Shown here: positions 56,657-64,000 of the stretch, piece after piece
How positions within the stretch are numbered: the stretch's first letter is position 1
Layout: each line of letters starts with the position of its first letter
From: JBCCXL01 sp039191605
GTDB lineage: Bacteria > Acidobacteriota > Thermoanaerobaculia > Multivoradales > JAHZIX01
NCBI GenBank assembly: GCA_039191605.1
Contig: JBCCXL010000016.1
Coordinates: 62,001 to 126,000, forward strand
Direction of reading: 5' to 3'
Length of the DNA: 64,000 bases
Made by a program: the position numbers and the translations under genes
Notes under the pieces: model-generated
The model's input: the letters and a program-made list of their open reading frames with translations, nothing else
Database searches by the model: none
Told to the model about the DNA's origin: nothing

Positions 56657-58354
56657 ATGAGTGAAGTGGAACGCGAAATTCTCGAGCTAGACGTCGTCTT
56701 TGTCGGTGCCGGCCCGGCAAATCTCGCCGGGGCCTACCATCTGGGCCGCCTGATTCAGCAACACAATGAAACGGTGGAAGCCGAAGGCGGAGAGCCCCTC
56801 GAGCTGGAGATTGCGATCCTCGAGAAGGGCAAAGAGATCGGCAGCCACGCTTTGTCTGGAGCGGTGATCGACCCTCGGGCGATGAAGGAGCTCTTCCCGG
56901 AGGATTGGGAGCAGGCTCCCTTCGAGGGAGAGGTGAAAGAAGAGAAGCTGTGGTGGATGACGGAAAAGAGGGCATACTCGATGCCGATCCCGCCGCAGAT
57001 GAATAACCACGGCAAGTACGTCGCCTCCCTGGGCAAGCTGCTGCGCTGGATGGAGCCGAAGCTGGAGGACGTCGGGGTGGATCTCTTCTGCGAGTTCCCC
57101 GCCAGCCAGGTGCTGCTGGACGGCGAGCGCGTGATCGGAGTTCGAACCGCTGATGCCGGGGTGAGCAAGGAAGGGGAGCCGAAGTCCAACCACGAGCCGG
57201 GGGCCGACATTCACGCCCGCGCCGTGGTGCTGGGGGAGGGCCCTCGGGGCACTCTGGCCAAGCAGCTGGAGGATCAGCTGGATCTCACCGCCGACAGCAA
57301 CCCGCAGGTCTACGCCTTGGGAATCAAGGAGGTCTGGGAAGTGCAGCCGGGGAAGATCGCTCCCGGTGAGGTGATCCACAGCATGAACTGGCCCCTGGGC
57401 TTCGACACCTTTGGCGGCGGCTTCATTTACGGCATGGCCGATAACCAGGTGATCGTCGGCCTAGTGGTGGGGCTGGACTACCGGAATCCTCACCTCGATC
57501 CCCATCAGGAATTCAATCGCCTCAAAACCCATCCGAAGGTGCGAGAGCTGCTGGAGGGCGGCACCATGGCCTTCTATGGCGCCAAGGCGATCCCCGAGGG
57601 GGGCTGGTGGTCGATGCCCCGCTGCCACGGTCACGGATTCTTGATCTGCGGCGATTCCGGCGGCTTCCTCGACAGCCAGCGCCTGAAGGGGATTCACCTG
57701 GCGATGAAGAGCGGCATGCTGGCGGCGGAGACCATCTTCGAAGGATTGGTAGAGGATTCCCTCGATGATCCCAAGGCCTTCGCCCGCTACTCCCAGAAGG
57801 TGGAGAAGTCCTGGATCCGCGACCAGCTCTACCCGGTGCGCAACTTCCATCAGGCTTTCGAGAGTGGCCTGCTGGGGGGCATGGCCCAGGCGGGCATCGG
57901 CATGGTCACCGGCGGCCGCGGCTTCGGGCTTTTCGACCGTCTGCCGATGGATCCGGGACACGAGCACATCCATCGCCTCAACGCCGCCGACGGCCCCATG
58001 CCGGTGCCGCCGGAGCCGGTGGAGATCGACGGCAAGCTGACCTTCGACAAGCTGGCGGACGTCTACAACTCGGGCACCGGCCACGAAGAAGATCAGCCGG
58101 TGCATCTCTTGGTTCACGACACCAGCATCTGCGAAGACCGCTGCGCCCGGGAGTTCGGCAACCCCTGCGAGAAATTCTGCCCCGCGGCGGTCTACGAGAT
58201 GGTGCCGGATGCCTCGACGCCCTCCGGCAAGAAGCTGCAGATCAACGCCAGCAACTGCGTGCACTGCAAGACCTGCGACATCATGGATCCCTACCAGATC
58301 ATCACCTGGGTGCCGCCGGAGGGCGGCGGCGGCCCGAACTACTCGAAGATGTAG
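56657..58354 (+). CDS. Electron transfer flavoprotein-ubiquinone oxidoreductase
   Basis: 565 residues, full length for ETF-QO (ETFDH), the membrane-associated FAD and 4Fe-4S enzyme that passes electrons from ETF (fatty-acid and amino-acid oxidation) to quinone. Seen: N-terminal FAD motif VVFVGAGPANLAGAYHL, the ALSGAVIDP and GEGPRG stretches, GDSGGFLDSQRLKGIHLAMKSGMLA, and the C-terminal iron-sulfur ligands in FCPAAVYEM and CVHCKTCDIMDP. Start ATG 56657 follows AGGAG at a rather long distance. It is transcribed away from the shikimate fusion gene and is followed by a strong terminator. No etfA/etfB genes are in the window. Confidence 0.93.
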   Translation: MSEVEREILELDVVFVGAGPANLAGAYHLGRLIQQHNETVEAEGGEPLELEIAILEKGKEIGSHALSGAVIDPRAMKELFPEDWEQAPFEGEVKEEKLWWMTEKRAYSMPIPPQMNNHGKYVASLGKLLRWMEPKLEDVGVDLFCEFPASQVLLDGERVIGVRTADAGVSKEGEPKSNHEPGADIHARAVVLGEGPRGTLAKQLEDQLDLTADSNPQVYALGIKEVWEVQPGKIAPGEVIHSMNWPLGFDTFGGGFIYGMADNQVIVGLVVGLDYRNPHLDPHQEFNRLKTHPKVRELLEGGTMAFYGAKAIPEGGWWSMPRCHGHGFLICGDSGGFLDSQRLKGIHLAMKSGMLAAETIFEGLVEDSLDDPKAFARYSQKVEKSWIRDQLYPVRNFHQAFESGLLGGMAQAGIGMVTGGRGFGLFDRLPMDPGHEHIHRLNAADGPMPVPPEPVEIDGKLTFDKLADVYNSGTGHEEDQPVHLLVHDTSICEDRCAREFGNPCEKFCPAAVYEMVPDASTPSGKKLQINASNCVHCKTCDIMDPYQIITWVPPEGGGGPNYSKM

Positions 58355-58435
58355 TTGGCCTGAGCTGTTGAGCCCTCAAGTTTTGGGCTTCGGGCGTCAG
58401 GATTCGGCAGGCTCGAGATCTAGAAGAGCAGAGAA

Positions 58436-58477
58436 GCGGCCCCTTCCTTCTTTTGGAGGAAGGGGCCGCGGCGTTTT
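58436..58477 (+). terminator. Intrinsic terminator after ETF-QO gene
   Basis: GCGGCCCCTTCCT (58436-58448) and AGGAAGGGGCCGC (58457-58469) form a perfect 13-bp stem with an 8-base loop, followed by GGCGTTTT. It lies 82 bases after the ETF-QO stop. The stem is very stable though the T-run is short. Confidence 0.85.
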
Positions 58478-58604
58478 GGGAGCGCTGGTAGCGCTTGAAA
58501 CCCTTTGAGCACTTAGCCGAGGCTTGGGCTAGCTCCCGAACTCACGGTGCTTGCCGTATGGGTGCCCCAGGAGTGTGTTCCAGTCGGGTTCCCCGTTGAG
58601 CTTG

Positions 58605-58886
58605 CTAGCGAGGCTCCTCAGAGCATGGCTCGTCCCTCCGGGTGGCGGCATCGCCGTTCCCTGACGGGCCGGTGGAATCGAGATCTTCCTGCGTCTCAGG
58701 AGGTCGAGCCGGGCCGACTCCGGGGGCACGCTGGATGCGTTCGGCCTTGAGCGGGTTGGGTTGATCGAGGGCGCCGTCTTCGTCCGGATGAAGGGGTTGA
58801 AGGCGGCCCTTGGGCTTGGCTTCGGTCGGATGGTGGCGATTGGTCTTCGATCGTGGGTTGATCTTAGGCCTCATCTTAGGGCTCAT
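58605..58886 (-). CDS. Small Pro/charge-rich hypothetical protein
   Basis: A 93-residue ORF I do not recognise. It is supported mainly by an excellent ribosome binding site: AAGGAG eight bases before the ATG at 58886. The protein starts basic (MSPKMRPKINPRSK) and becomes acidic and Pro/Glu/Asp/Arg-rich, with no hydrophobic segment, so it is probably a soluble disordered protein. It stands alone on the minus strand, convergent with the ETF-QO gene, after an AT-rich upstream region suitable for a promoter. It could still be a chance frame in GC-rich DNA, but the Shine-Dalgarno match argues for translation. Confidence 0.5.
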   Translation of the reverse strand: MSPKMRPKINPRSKTNRHHPTEAKPKGRLQPLHPDEDGALDQPNPLKAERIQRAPGVGPARPPETQEDLDSTGPSGNGDAATRRDEPCSEEPR

Positions 58887-59273
58887 ACTGCGGACTCCTT
58901 AGGTGGACACCTGGAGTTGAGGCTGCGGGGAGATGCGCGGCTCCCCGCGACCTCCAGGTCAGATCGTGGACCGGGAGGAATATTCCTTCATCGGTAGATT
59001 GTGAACATCGCCGACGAGTTGATTTATATCTATCTCGGCAAATAAGGGTTCGTCAAGGATGTGGAAGTAGGAAATTATTCCTTGACACGCTTTGCCGTGG
59101 GGTAATACGTTGGTCTAGATGTTGAATTCGATGGCAAGGATATGGGTAAGGGTATGTCGAGCGTCAAGGCCCTTCTGATTTCGCCGGAGCCATCGATCCA
59201 CGAGACCTAGCTAGCGAAGCTCCTCGGGGTTTCGCAGGCTCGGTTTCGCCAGTCCAGCGTAGGAGGTCATGGA
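58887..59273. promoter_or_regulatory. AT-rich divergent promoter region
   Basis: This 387-base gap separates the small minus-strand ORF from the plus-strand three-gene cassette. Its centre (about 58990-59120) is markedly AT-richer than the surroundings (gttgatttatatctatctcgg, gaaattattccttgac). It presumably drives both directions. On the plus strand TTGACA at 59082-59087 with TAATAC at 59103-59108 (15-base spacer) is the best sigma70-like match. No convincing gene lies inside. Confidence 0.45.
59082..59108 (+). promoter_or_regulatory. Candidate sigma70-type promoter
   Basis: A perfect -35 hexamer TTGACA and a -10-like TAATAC, spaced 15 bases rather than the preferred 17. It would give a leader of about 160 bases before the first gene of the cassette at 59274. 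Confidence 0.3.
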
Positions 59274-59621
59274 ATGCTTGATCCGATGAGCGATGGGGGA
59301 GCCCCCGAGAGAAGCCTGGGAGACGACGAGGGCCGCATCCAGATTCGCTGTTCCACCACGCTGCTGCCGGTGGATGATCCGGAGGGGCGACTGCTGAGGG
59401 TGACGGTCTCCGGCCTGTCCCGGGACTATCCAGAGCTGCCGTCTCTCGAGGTCCAGCCCCTCGCTCCCCCCCATCTGGCTGCCGGGCGAATTGAAGTTCG
59501 CGCCTCTCGGGAGGCGGATCCCTATGACGTCAGCTGCGCCGTGGCGGTCTTCTGTGCTGCCCTCGGTGCGGGGCACGTCAAAGCTATTCGGGATCAGGAG
59601 AACGATGATGAGCCGCTCTGA
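59274..59621 (+). CDS. Small hypothetical protein, cassette gene 1
   Basis: 115 residues, not recognised. ATG 59274 has AGGAGG seven bases upstream, a strong start. The sequence looks like a compact alpha/beta domain: alternating hydrophobic strands (RIQIRCSTTLLPV, RLLRVTVSGL, RIEVRAS) and a C-terminal helix (VSCAVAVFCAALGAGHVKAI). No signal peptide or membrane segment. Its end overlaps the next gene by about 14 bases, so the two are translationally coupled. An upstream ATG-rich context (GTCATGGAATG) offers no better in-frame start. Confidence 0.65.
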   Translation: MLDPMSDGGAPERSLGDDEGRIQIRCSTTLLPVDDPEGRLLRVTVSGLSRDYPELPSLEVQPLAPPHLAAGRIEVRASREADPYDVSCAVAVFCAALGAGHVKAIRDQENDDEPL

Positions 59622-59964
59622 TACGCCCTCTTCTCAGCCAATGCAGTTATCGCGATCCGGGGTCAGCACCTTGTCGCTATCGCCTCGGCTCTTGGCGGCT
59701 CCCGGAGCGGTGCGAGGGGAAGCCTTGGCGGAAGAGCTGGAGATCTTTCTCGCCGGGCGCTTCCTCGGTGCCCTACTGACGATTCGTTCCCTCGGAGGAA
59801 GCCCTCGGGCGACCGGCGCTGCCGGAAAGGCCGAGCTTTGGGTGAGCCTGGATTGCGCTGCTGTGGCGCCGCCGATTTCCTTCTTGCGGGCGTCGGCGGC
59901 TCTCGGTCTCTGCCTGGCGGTGGCCCATACTCCCGGGAATGGTCCCTCGTCGGTCCCTCTATAA
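59608..59964 (+). CDS. Small hypothetical protein, cassette gene 2
   Basis: 118 residues from ATG 59608 (AGGAG seven bases upstream; ATG 59605 directly before it is an alternative). The frame is open further upstream within the previous gene, but that part is a shadow. Not recognised. Residues ~30-70 suggest strands and a helix (RGEALAEELEIFLAGRFLGALLTIRSL) and the C-terminal part (AELWVSLDCAAVAPP, FLRASAALGLCLAV) echoes the strand-then-helix ending of the preceding protein, so the two may be distantly related. It is followed 61 bases later by the lysozyme-like gene. Confidence 0.55.
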   Translation: MSRSDTPSSQPMQLSRSGVSTLSLSPRLLAAPGAVRGEALAEELEIFLAGRFLGALLTIRSLGGSPRATGAAGKAELWVSLDCAAVAPPISFLRASAALGLCLAVAHTPGNGPSSVPL

Positions 59965-60025
59965 TCTTCGAGCCCAAAAGAGTTGAGTTTGGAGTTGGAG
60001 CTGTTGAAGCCCGAGGAGTCTTGCC

Positions 60026-60826
60026 ATGGTGCGCCTGACGGATCGTTTGAGAGAGGAATATCGCCGACTCTTTGAGACCTGCCATATTCCGCGAGAGAAC
60101 TTAGCCAGGGTCGAGGCCGCGGCGGATCGACTGGTGGCGTCCCGCAACCGCTATGAGCTGGCGGTAGAAGATCTGCCGGCGCCCTGGTTTTTCGTCGCCA
60201 TCGTGCACCATTTGGAGAGCGGTAATCGCTTCGATCGACATCTGCACAATGGGGACCCGCTAGACCAACGCACCGTGCGGGTGCCCGCCGGTCGTCCACG
60301 GGAAGGATCGCCCCCCTTCACCTGGGAGGAATCGGCTCGAGATGCTTTGCGGCTGCAGCGCATCCAGCGCTGGGAAGACTGGAGCCTGGCGGGCTTTCTC
60401 TACCAGCTGGAACGCTTCAACGGCTTCGGTTACCGGCTCTATCATCCGGAGGTCTTCTCTCCCTATCTGTGGTCGAAGACCTCGCACTACACCCGCGGAA
60501 AGTACACCGCCGACGGCGTGTTCAGCCCGAGGGCGGTTTCCGCCCAGATCGGCGGCGCGGCCCTGCTGCGACGCATGGCGGAGCGCGGTGTCGTCTCGCT
60601 GCCGCCGGATCCAGCGCAGCCAGATCGGGCGCAGGGGCAGCCCCGCGTACGCTATAGACCGGACCAGGAAGTGGAAGAGGCGCGAGAGCTGCAGCGCTTT
60701 CTCAATACTTTCTACGGGATCTACCTGAGGGTCGATGGCTTTGCTGGTCCGCGAACCTCCGCCGCCTTTGAAGAGGTGACGGGCTTCCGGCTGGAGGGCG
60801 ACCCGCTACGGGAGATCCCGGGCTAG
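60026..60826 (+). CDS. Lysozyme-like protein with C-terminal peptidoglycan-binding domain
   Basis: 266 residues from ATG 60026 with GAGGAG seven bases upstream. Residues ~1-190 resemble lysozyme-family proteins found in phages and cyanobacteria: PWFFVAIVHHLESGNRFDRHLHNGDPL (candidate catalytic Glu in HLES), PPFTWEESARDAL, and YHPEVFSPYLWSKTSHYTRGKY. Residues ~220-260 are a PG_binding_1 type module: ELQRFLNTFYGIYLRVDGFAGPRTSAAFEEVTG. The expected activity is cleavage or binding of peptidoglycan glycan. No signal peptide is seen, so export would need a holin, lysis or a contractile system, none of which is here. It is the last gene of a three-gene cassette whose first two members are unknown. 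Confidence 0.75.
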   Translation: MVRLTDRLREEYRRLFETCHIPRENLARVEAAADRLVASRNRYELAVEDLPAPWFFVAIVHHLESGNRFDRHLHNGDPLDQRTVRVPAGRPREGSPPFTWEESARDALRLQRIQRWEDWSLAGFLYQLERFNGFGYRLYHPEVFSPYLWSKTSHYTRGKYTADGVFSPRAVSAQIGGAALLRRMAERGVVSLPPDPAQPDRAQGQPRVRYRPDQEVEEARELQRFLNTFYGIYLRVDGFAGPRTSAAFEEVTGFRLEGDPLREIPG

Positions 60827-60963
60827 GCAGTTTAGAGGGGCGGGGCCACGGGAGGTGTAGAGGTGTGGCGGTCGGGTGCGGTGGAAGCGCTGGGGCTCGA
60901 GAGAAGATAGCGCTCGATTTTGTTAAGCTGACGGACTCTCTACGCCTCCTCCTGGAGGTGCTG

Positions 60964-60975
60964 GGAGACGTCTCC
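60964..60975. repeat. 12-bp perfect palindrome upstream of dusA
   Basis: GGAGACGTCTCC is self-complementary and lies about 85 bases before the dusA start. Just before it CCTCC-TCCT-GGAGG forms a small hairpin. Either could be an operator or a weak terminator for the lysozyme cassette; there is no further support. Confidence 0.3.
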
Positions 60976-61059
60976 TACGATGTTCTGCTGTGATGTCCCC
61001 CTCCGGCCTTCCTCTCAAGGCGCTCGCCTTGATCCGCTCCTAACCTCCTGAGCCCTACC

Positions 61060-62226
61060 GTGGAATCTGCCGCCCTGCCTCCGTCTTCTTCCATTCTCCC
61101 TGAGCGCGGATCGCCATCCGTGCCGCCGAGCTATGGCCTCAGCCTGGCGCCGATGATGGATCGGACGGATCGCCACTTCCGCTACTTCTTTCGCCGCATC
61201 ACCCGGCGTGCCCTGCTGTATTCGGAGATGATCACCGTGCCGGCAGTGCTGCAGGGGGAGCGGGAGCGACTGCTGGGCTTCGACCCCTCGGAGTATCCGA
61301 TATCGCTGCAGCTCGGCGGCGATGATCCCCAAGGGCTGGCGGAATGCGCCCGCATCGCACAAGGAATGGGCTACGACGAGGTCAACCTCAACATTGGCTG
61401 CCCCAGCGACCGGGTGCAGGAGGGGCGCTTCGGGGCCTGCCTGATGGCGGAGCCGGAGCGGGTGGCGAGGGCGGTGGAATCGATGATGGCGGCGGTGGAG
61501 ATCCCGGTAACGGTGAAGCACCGAATCGGCATTGATGATCTCGATCAATACGAGCATATGGAGCGCTTCGTGGAGGTGGTCGCCGCCGCCGGCTGCCGCC
61601 GATTCAGCGTTCACGCCCGCAAGGCCTGGCTTTCGGGCCTGAGCCCGAAGGAGAACCGCAACGTTCCGCCGCTGCGCTATGCCGAGGTCTACCGGCTGAA
61701 GCAGCGTCACCCGGATCTGCTGGTGGAGATCAACGGCGGGATTCTGACGGTGGCCGAGAGTCGGGAGCATCTACGCCACGTCGACGGCGTGATGATCGGA
61801 CGGGCGGCCTACGACAATCCCTGGGAATGGGCCTCGGCGGACCGTGAGCTCTTCCCGGCGGCATCCTGCGAATCTCCGGCAGAGGAACCGACCCGCCGGC
61901 AGGTGGTGGAAGCAATGGTGGAGTACGCCGAGTCGGCGATGGCCCGGGGAGCGAAGCTGAAGCACATCACCCGGCATATTTTGGGGCTCTTCGCCGGCTG
62001 CCCCGGCGCCCGCTATTGGCGACGGACGCTGAGCCAGCGGGCGCACCTCGAAGGGGAAGGGCCGGGGCTGCTGCTGGAGGCCATCGCCGCGATTCCGGAA
62101 GATCTTCTGGATGCGCCGCCTCCTCGGCGAGACCGGCTAGGCCCTGCGTGCGAGGAGCTTCGAGCCTCGACGGGGGAGTCTGCAGGCCAGAGCTCTTGGG
62201 CAGCGGTGGCGGAGACCGGCGGATGA
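61060..62226 (+). CDS. dusA: tRNA-dihydrouridine synthase DusA
   Basis: 388 residues. A flavin enzyme reducing uridines at positions 20/20a of tRNA D-loops. DusA-type motifs: LAPMMDRTDRHFRYF, LYSEMITVPAVL, PISLQLGGDDP, and NLNIGCPSDRVQEGRFGACLM with the catalytic Cys in GACLM, followed by VKHRIGIDD and NGGILT with IGRAAYDNPW. GTG 61060 is the likely start; there is no clear ribosome binding site, and later ATGs fall inside the conserved core. An extra C-terminal tail of about 50 residues is Ala/Glu/Arg-rich. The stop overlaps murB (ATGA), so the two are coupled. Confidence 0.92.
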   Translation: MESAALPPSSSILPERGSPSVPPSYGLSLAPMMDRTDRHFRYFFRRITRRALLYSEMITVPAVLQGERERLLGFDPSEYPISLQLGGDDPQGLAECARIAQGMGYDEVNLNIGCPSDRVQEGRFGACLMAEPERVARAVESMMAAVEIPVTVKHRIGIDDLDQYEHMERFVEVVAAAGCRRFSVHARKAWLSGLSPKENRNVPPLRYAEVYRLKQRHPDLLVEINGGILTVAESREHLRHVDGVMIGRAAYDNPWEWASADRELFPAASCESPAEEPTRRQVVEAMVEYAESAMARGAKLKHITRHILGLFAGCPGARYWRRTLSQRAHLEGEGPGLLLEAIAAIPEDLLDAPPPRRDRLGPACEELRASTGESAGQSSWAAVAETGG

Positions 62227-63431
62227 GCGCGCTGACGGGCTCTGCATCTCGAGGCTTGGGGGAGATTCTCGAGGAGGTGCCGCTGGCGCCTCGCACCACT
62301 CTGGGAGTGGGGGGGAACGCCCGATACTGGACCCGCTGCCGGGATGAGGCTGAGCTGATCGCCGCTCTGCGCTTCGCTCGGGAGAGGAAGCTGCCCCTGG
62401 TGGTGCTCGGAGGCGGCAGCAACCTGCTGGTGGCGGATCAGGGCTTCGACGGTCTGGTGGTGGAGTGGGCCCCGGACGAGATCGAGCTTTACCGCCGCGG
62501 CGAGGAGGAGGCGGTGGTGGTGGCCGGGGCGGGAGGCGTTTGGGATGACCTGGTGGCCCGCGCAGTCGAGGAAGACCTCGCCGGAATCGAATGCTTGAGC
62601 GGCATCCCCGGGCGGGTGGGGGCGGCGCCAATTCAGAATATCGGCGCCTACGGCCAGGAGATCTCCCAATGCGCCCTGGCGGTGGAGGTCGTCGATCTGG
62701 AGACCGGAACCTCCGCCCGGCTCACCGCGGCGGACTGCGATTTCGGCTACCGCTACAGCCGCTTCAAGGGACCCTGGCGCGATCGTTACCTGGTCTCCCG
62801 CCTCTTCCTGAGCCTGCAGCCGGGCGGCGCTGGCACCGTGCGCTATGGAGATCTGGTGAAGCGCTTCGGCGCCTCCGATGGCGGGCGAAGAGGGGGGGGC
62901 GGCCCCTCGGTGGCAGAGGTGCGGGACGCGGTGCTGGAGATTCGACGCTCGAAGTCGATGGTCTGGGATCCCCAGGACCCCAACCACCGCAGCGCCGGTT
63001 CCTTCTTTCTCAATCCGGTAGTGAGTCCGCGGGTGGCGGATCGGGTGGAGGCTCTCACCCGCGGTGAGGGATCGCGTTCCATGCCTCGCTACCCGGCATT
63101 AGCCACTCGCACGCCAGATGCCGGGGGCGCGGCGGCGGTGAAGCTCTCGGCGGCGTGGCTGCTGGAGGCCGCCGGCTGCCGCCGCGGAGAAACTCTTGGG
63201 GCCGCGGGGCTCTCGACTCAGCACGTGCTGGCGGTGATCAACCGCGGCGGAGCCCGCGCCGAGGACATCATCCACCTGGCGGCAAAAATGCGCCGCCGAG
63301 TGTGGGATGCCTTCGCCATCGCCCTCGAGCCGGAGCCTCGCTTTCTCGGCTTCGATGCTGCTGCCCCTTTCGTTCTGGACCGCGCCGCCGACCCCCGAGC
63401 GGCGAGCTCGGCCAATACCGAGAAGATCTGA
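62223..63431 (+). CDS. murB: UDP-N-acetylenolpyruvoylglucosamine reductase MurB
   Basis: 402 residues from ATG 62223, overlapping the dusA stop. MurB reduces UDP-GlcNAc-enolpyruvate to UDP-MurNAc in cytoplasmic peptidoglycan synthesis, using FAD and NADPH. Motifs: LAPRTTLGVGGNARYW, LVVLGGGSNLLVADQGFDG (FAD binding), GIECLSGIPGRVGAAPIQNIGAYGQEI, DFGYRYSRFK, and HRSAGSFFLNPVVS with the catalytic Ser. The arrangement, with the YRYSRFK insert, fits type I MurB. The frame is open further upstream inside dusA, which I reject as a start. A Gly/Arg-rich insertion (about residue 220) precedes the VRDAVLEIRRSKSM stretch. Confidence 0.94.
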   Translation: MSALTGSASRGLGEILEEVPLAPRTTLGVGGNARYWTRCRDEAELIAALRFARERKLPLVVLGGGSNLLVADQGFDGLVVEWAPDEIELYRRGEEEAVVVAGAGGVWDDLVARAVEEDLAGIECLSGIPGRVGAAPIQNIGAYGQEISQCALAVEVVDLETGTSARLTAADCDFGYRYSRFKGPWRDRYLVSRLFLSLQPGGAGTVRYGDLVKRFGASDGGRRGGGGPSVAEVRDAVLEIRRSKSMVWDPQDPNHRSAGSFFLNPVVSPRVADRVEALTRGEGSRSMPRYPALATRTPDAGGAAAVKLSAAWLLEAAGCRRGETLGAAGLSTQHVLAVINRGGARAEDIIHLAAKMRRRVWDAFAIALEPEPRFLGFDAAAPFVLDRAADPRAASSANTEKI

Positions 63432-63473
63432 GGCCGGGCTTCTGGGCTCGCTAATCTGGAGGACGACTGCGTC

Positions 63474-64000
63474 GTGACCCGCAAAGAAAAAGCCGAGAGG
63501 ATTCAGCGCCAGCTGGAGGATCTCTATCCGGAGACGCCGATTCCTCTGGATCACAGCGATCCCTTCACCCTGCTCATCGCCGTGCTGCTCTCGGCCCAGA
63601 CCACCGACAAGAAGGTCAACGAGGTCACCCCGGCGCTCTTCCGCCGGGCCTCCACGCCTCAGGAGATGGCGACCCTCTCGGTGGAGGAGATCCATGGCCT
63701 GATTCGGCAGATTGGCCTCGCCAATTCGAAGGCGAAGAATATTCGCCGGCTGAGCGAGATGCTGGTGGAGGCCGGGGGGGAGGTGCCGCAGACCTTCGAG
63801 GAGCTGGAGGCGCTGCCGGGGGTGGGCCATAAGACCGCCTCGGTGGTGATGGCCCAGGCCTTCGGCGTACCGGCCTTCCCGGTGGATACCCACATCCACC
63901 GCCTCGCCGCCCGCTGGGGCTTATCTAACGGCAAGAACGTCGCCAAGACCGAAGAGGATTTGAAGAAGATTTTTCCCCGGGAGAGCTGGAACTCCCTTCA
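63474..64000 (+). CDS. nth: Endonuclease III, 3' truncated by window
   Basis: The frame from GTG 63474 runs to the window edge without a stop (about 175 residues seen). It encodes the HhH-GPD base-excision glycosylase/AP lyase Nth: FTLLIAVLLSAQTTDKKVNEVTPALF, the helix-hairpin-helix LPGVGHKTASVV with the catalytic Lys, and FPVDTHIHRLAARWGL with the catalytic Asp. The C-terminal 4Fe-4S cysteine loop lies beyond the window. GGAGG is eleven bases upstream of GTG. It follows murB by 42 bases and is probably the third gene of the dusA-murB-nth operon. Confidence 0.93.
   Translation, partial: MTRKEKAERIQRQLEDLYPETPIPLDHSDPFTLLIAVLLSAQTTDKKVNEVTPALFRRASTPQEMATLSVEEIHGLIRQIGLANSKAKNIRRLSEMLVEAGGEVPQTFEELEALPGVGHKTASVVMAQAFGVPAFPVDTHIHRLAARWGLSNGKNVAKTEEDLKKIFPRESWNSL

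Noticed and set aside
60026..60826. Lysozyme-like gene as evidence of a prophage
   Set aside because: No capsid, tail, terminase, holin or integrase genes are nearby; the neighbours are two unknown small genes and chromosomal housekeeping genes.

Overview
The window is GC-rich bacterial chromosome dominated by one co-linear nonribosomal peptide synthetase / polyketide synthase (NRPS/PKS) operon (5718-53149, seven genes on the + strand), flanked by housekeeping genes. Nothing here fixes the phylum. The GC content, the secreted S41 and M14 peptidases, a complete ETF-quinone oxidoreductase and a very large NRPS locus would suit an aerobic Acidobacteriota- or Myxococcota-like organism, but that is a guess.

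Left flank (1-5219): the 3' part of an S41 (tail-specific/IRBP-type) peptidase, a convergent secreted M14-type zinc carboxypeptidase, and a YeiH-family membrane protein. About 500 bases with an AT-rich stretch and an inverted repeat precede the NRPS operon and are the likely promoter region.

Assembly line (5718-53149). Gene order and domains: (1) C-FkbH-PCP, predicted to load a glyceryl unit; (2) GT4 glycosyltransferase fused to C-A1-PCP-C-A2-PCP; (3) A3-PCP-C-C-A4-PCP; (4) KS-AT-KR-carrier; (5) C-A5-PCP; (6) C-A6-PCP-C-A7-PCP; (7) A8-PCP-C-C-A9-PCP-C-A10-PCP-TE. Junctions between genes 2 through 7 overlap (TTGA, ATGA, GTGA, ATGA, ATGA), so the genes are translationally coupled. Specificity codes read by eye give Thr for A3, A4 and A5, Gly for A6, acidic pockets (basic substrates?) for A1, A2 and A7, and hydrophobic pockets for A8-A10. 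I see no epimerase, methyltransferase, cyclisation or oxidase domain. The implied product is an acylated, possibly glycosylated, glyceryl-decapeptide. It would contain one malonate-extended, ketoreduced Thr (a statine-like residue) and be released by the terminal thioesterase, perhaps as a macrolactone. Two proteins start with A-PCP and then carry tandem C domains. The total of eleven C domains equals ten A domains plus one starter, which suggests two modules with permuted (A-PCP-C) order. I also see 15-nt, pentapeptide-coding tandem repeats in the linkers of several synthetases.

Right flank (53150-64000): a tRNA-His(GTG) with an atypical U-1:A73 end; EgtD-like histidine methyltransferase; a bifunctional 3-dehydroquinate dehydratase/shikimate dehydrogenase; divergent ETF-ubiquinone oxidoreductase with a strong intrinsic terminator; a small Pro/charge-rich ORF with a good ribosome binding site; a three-gene cassette of two unknown small proteins plus a lysozyme-like/peptidoglycan-binding protein; and a dusA-murB-nth operon, with nth running off the window.

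No CRISPR array, insertion sequence, prophage structural gene, rRNA or origin was seen. Domain assignments come from recognised motifs; residue numbers were counted by hand from codon positions.
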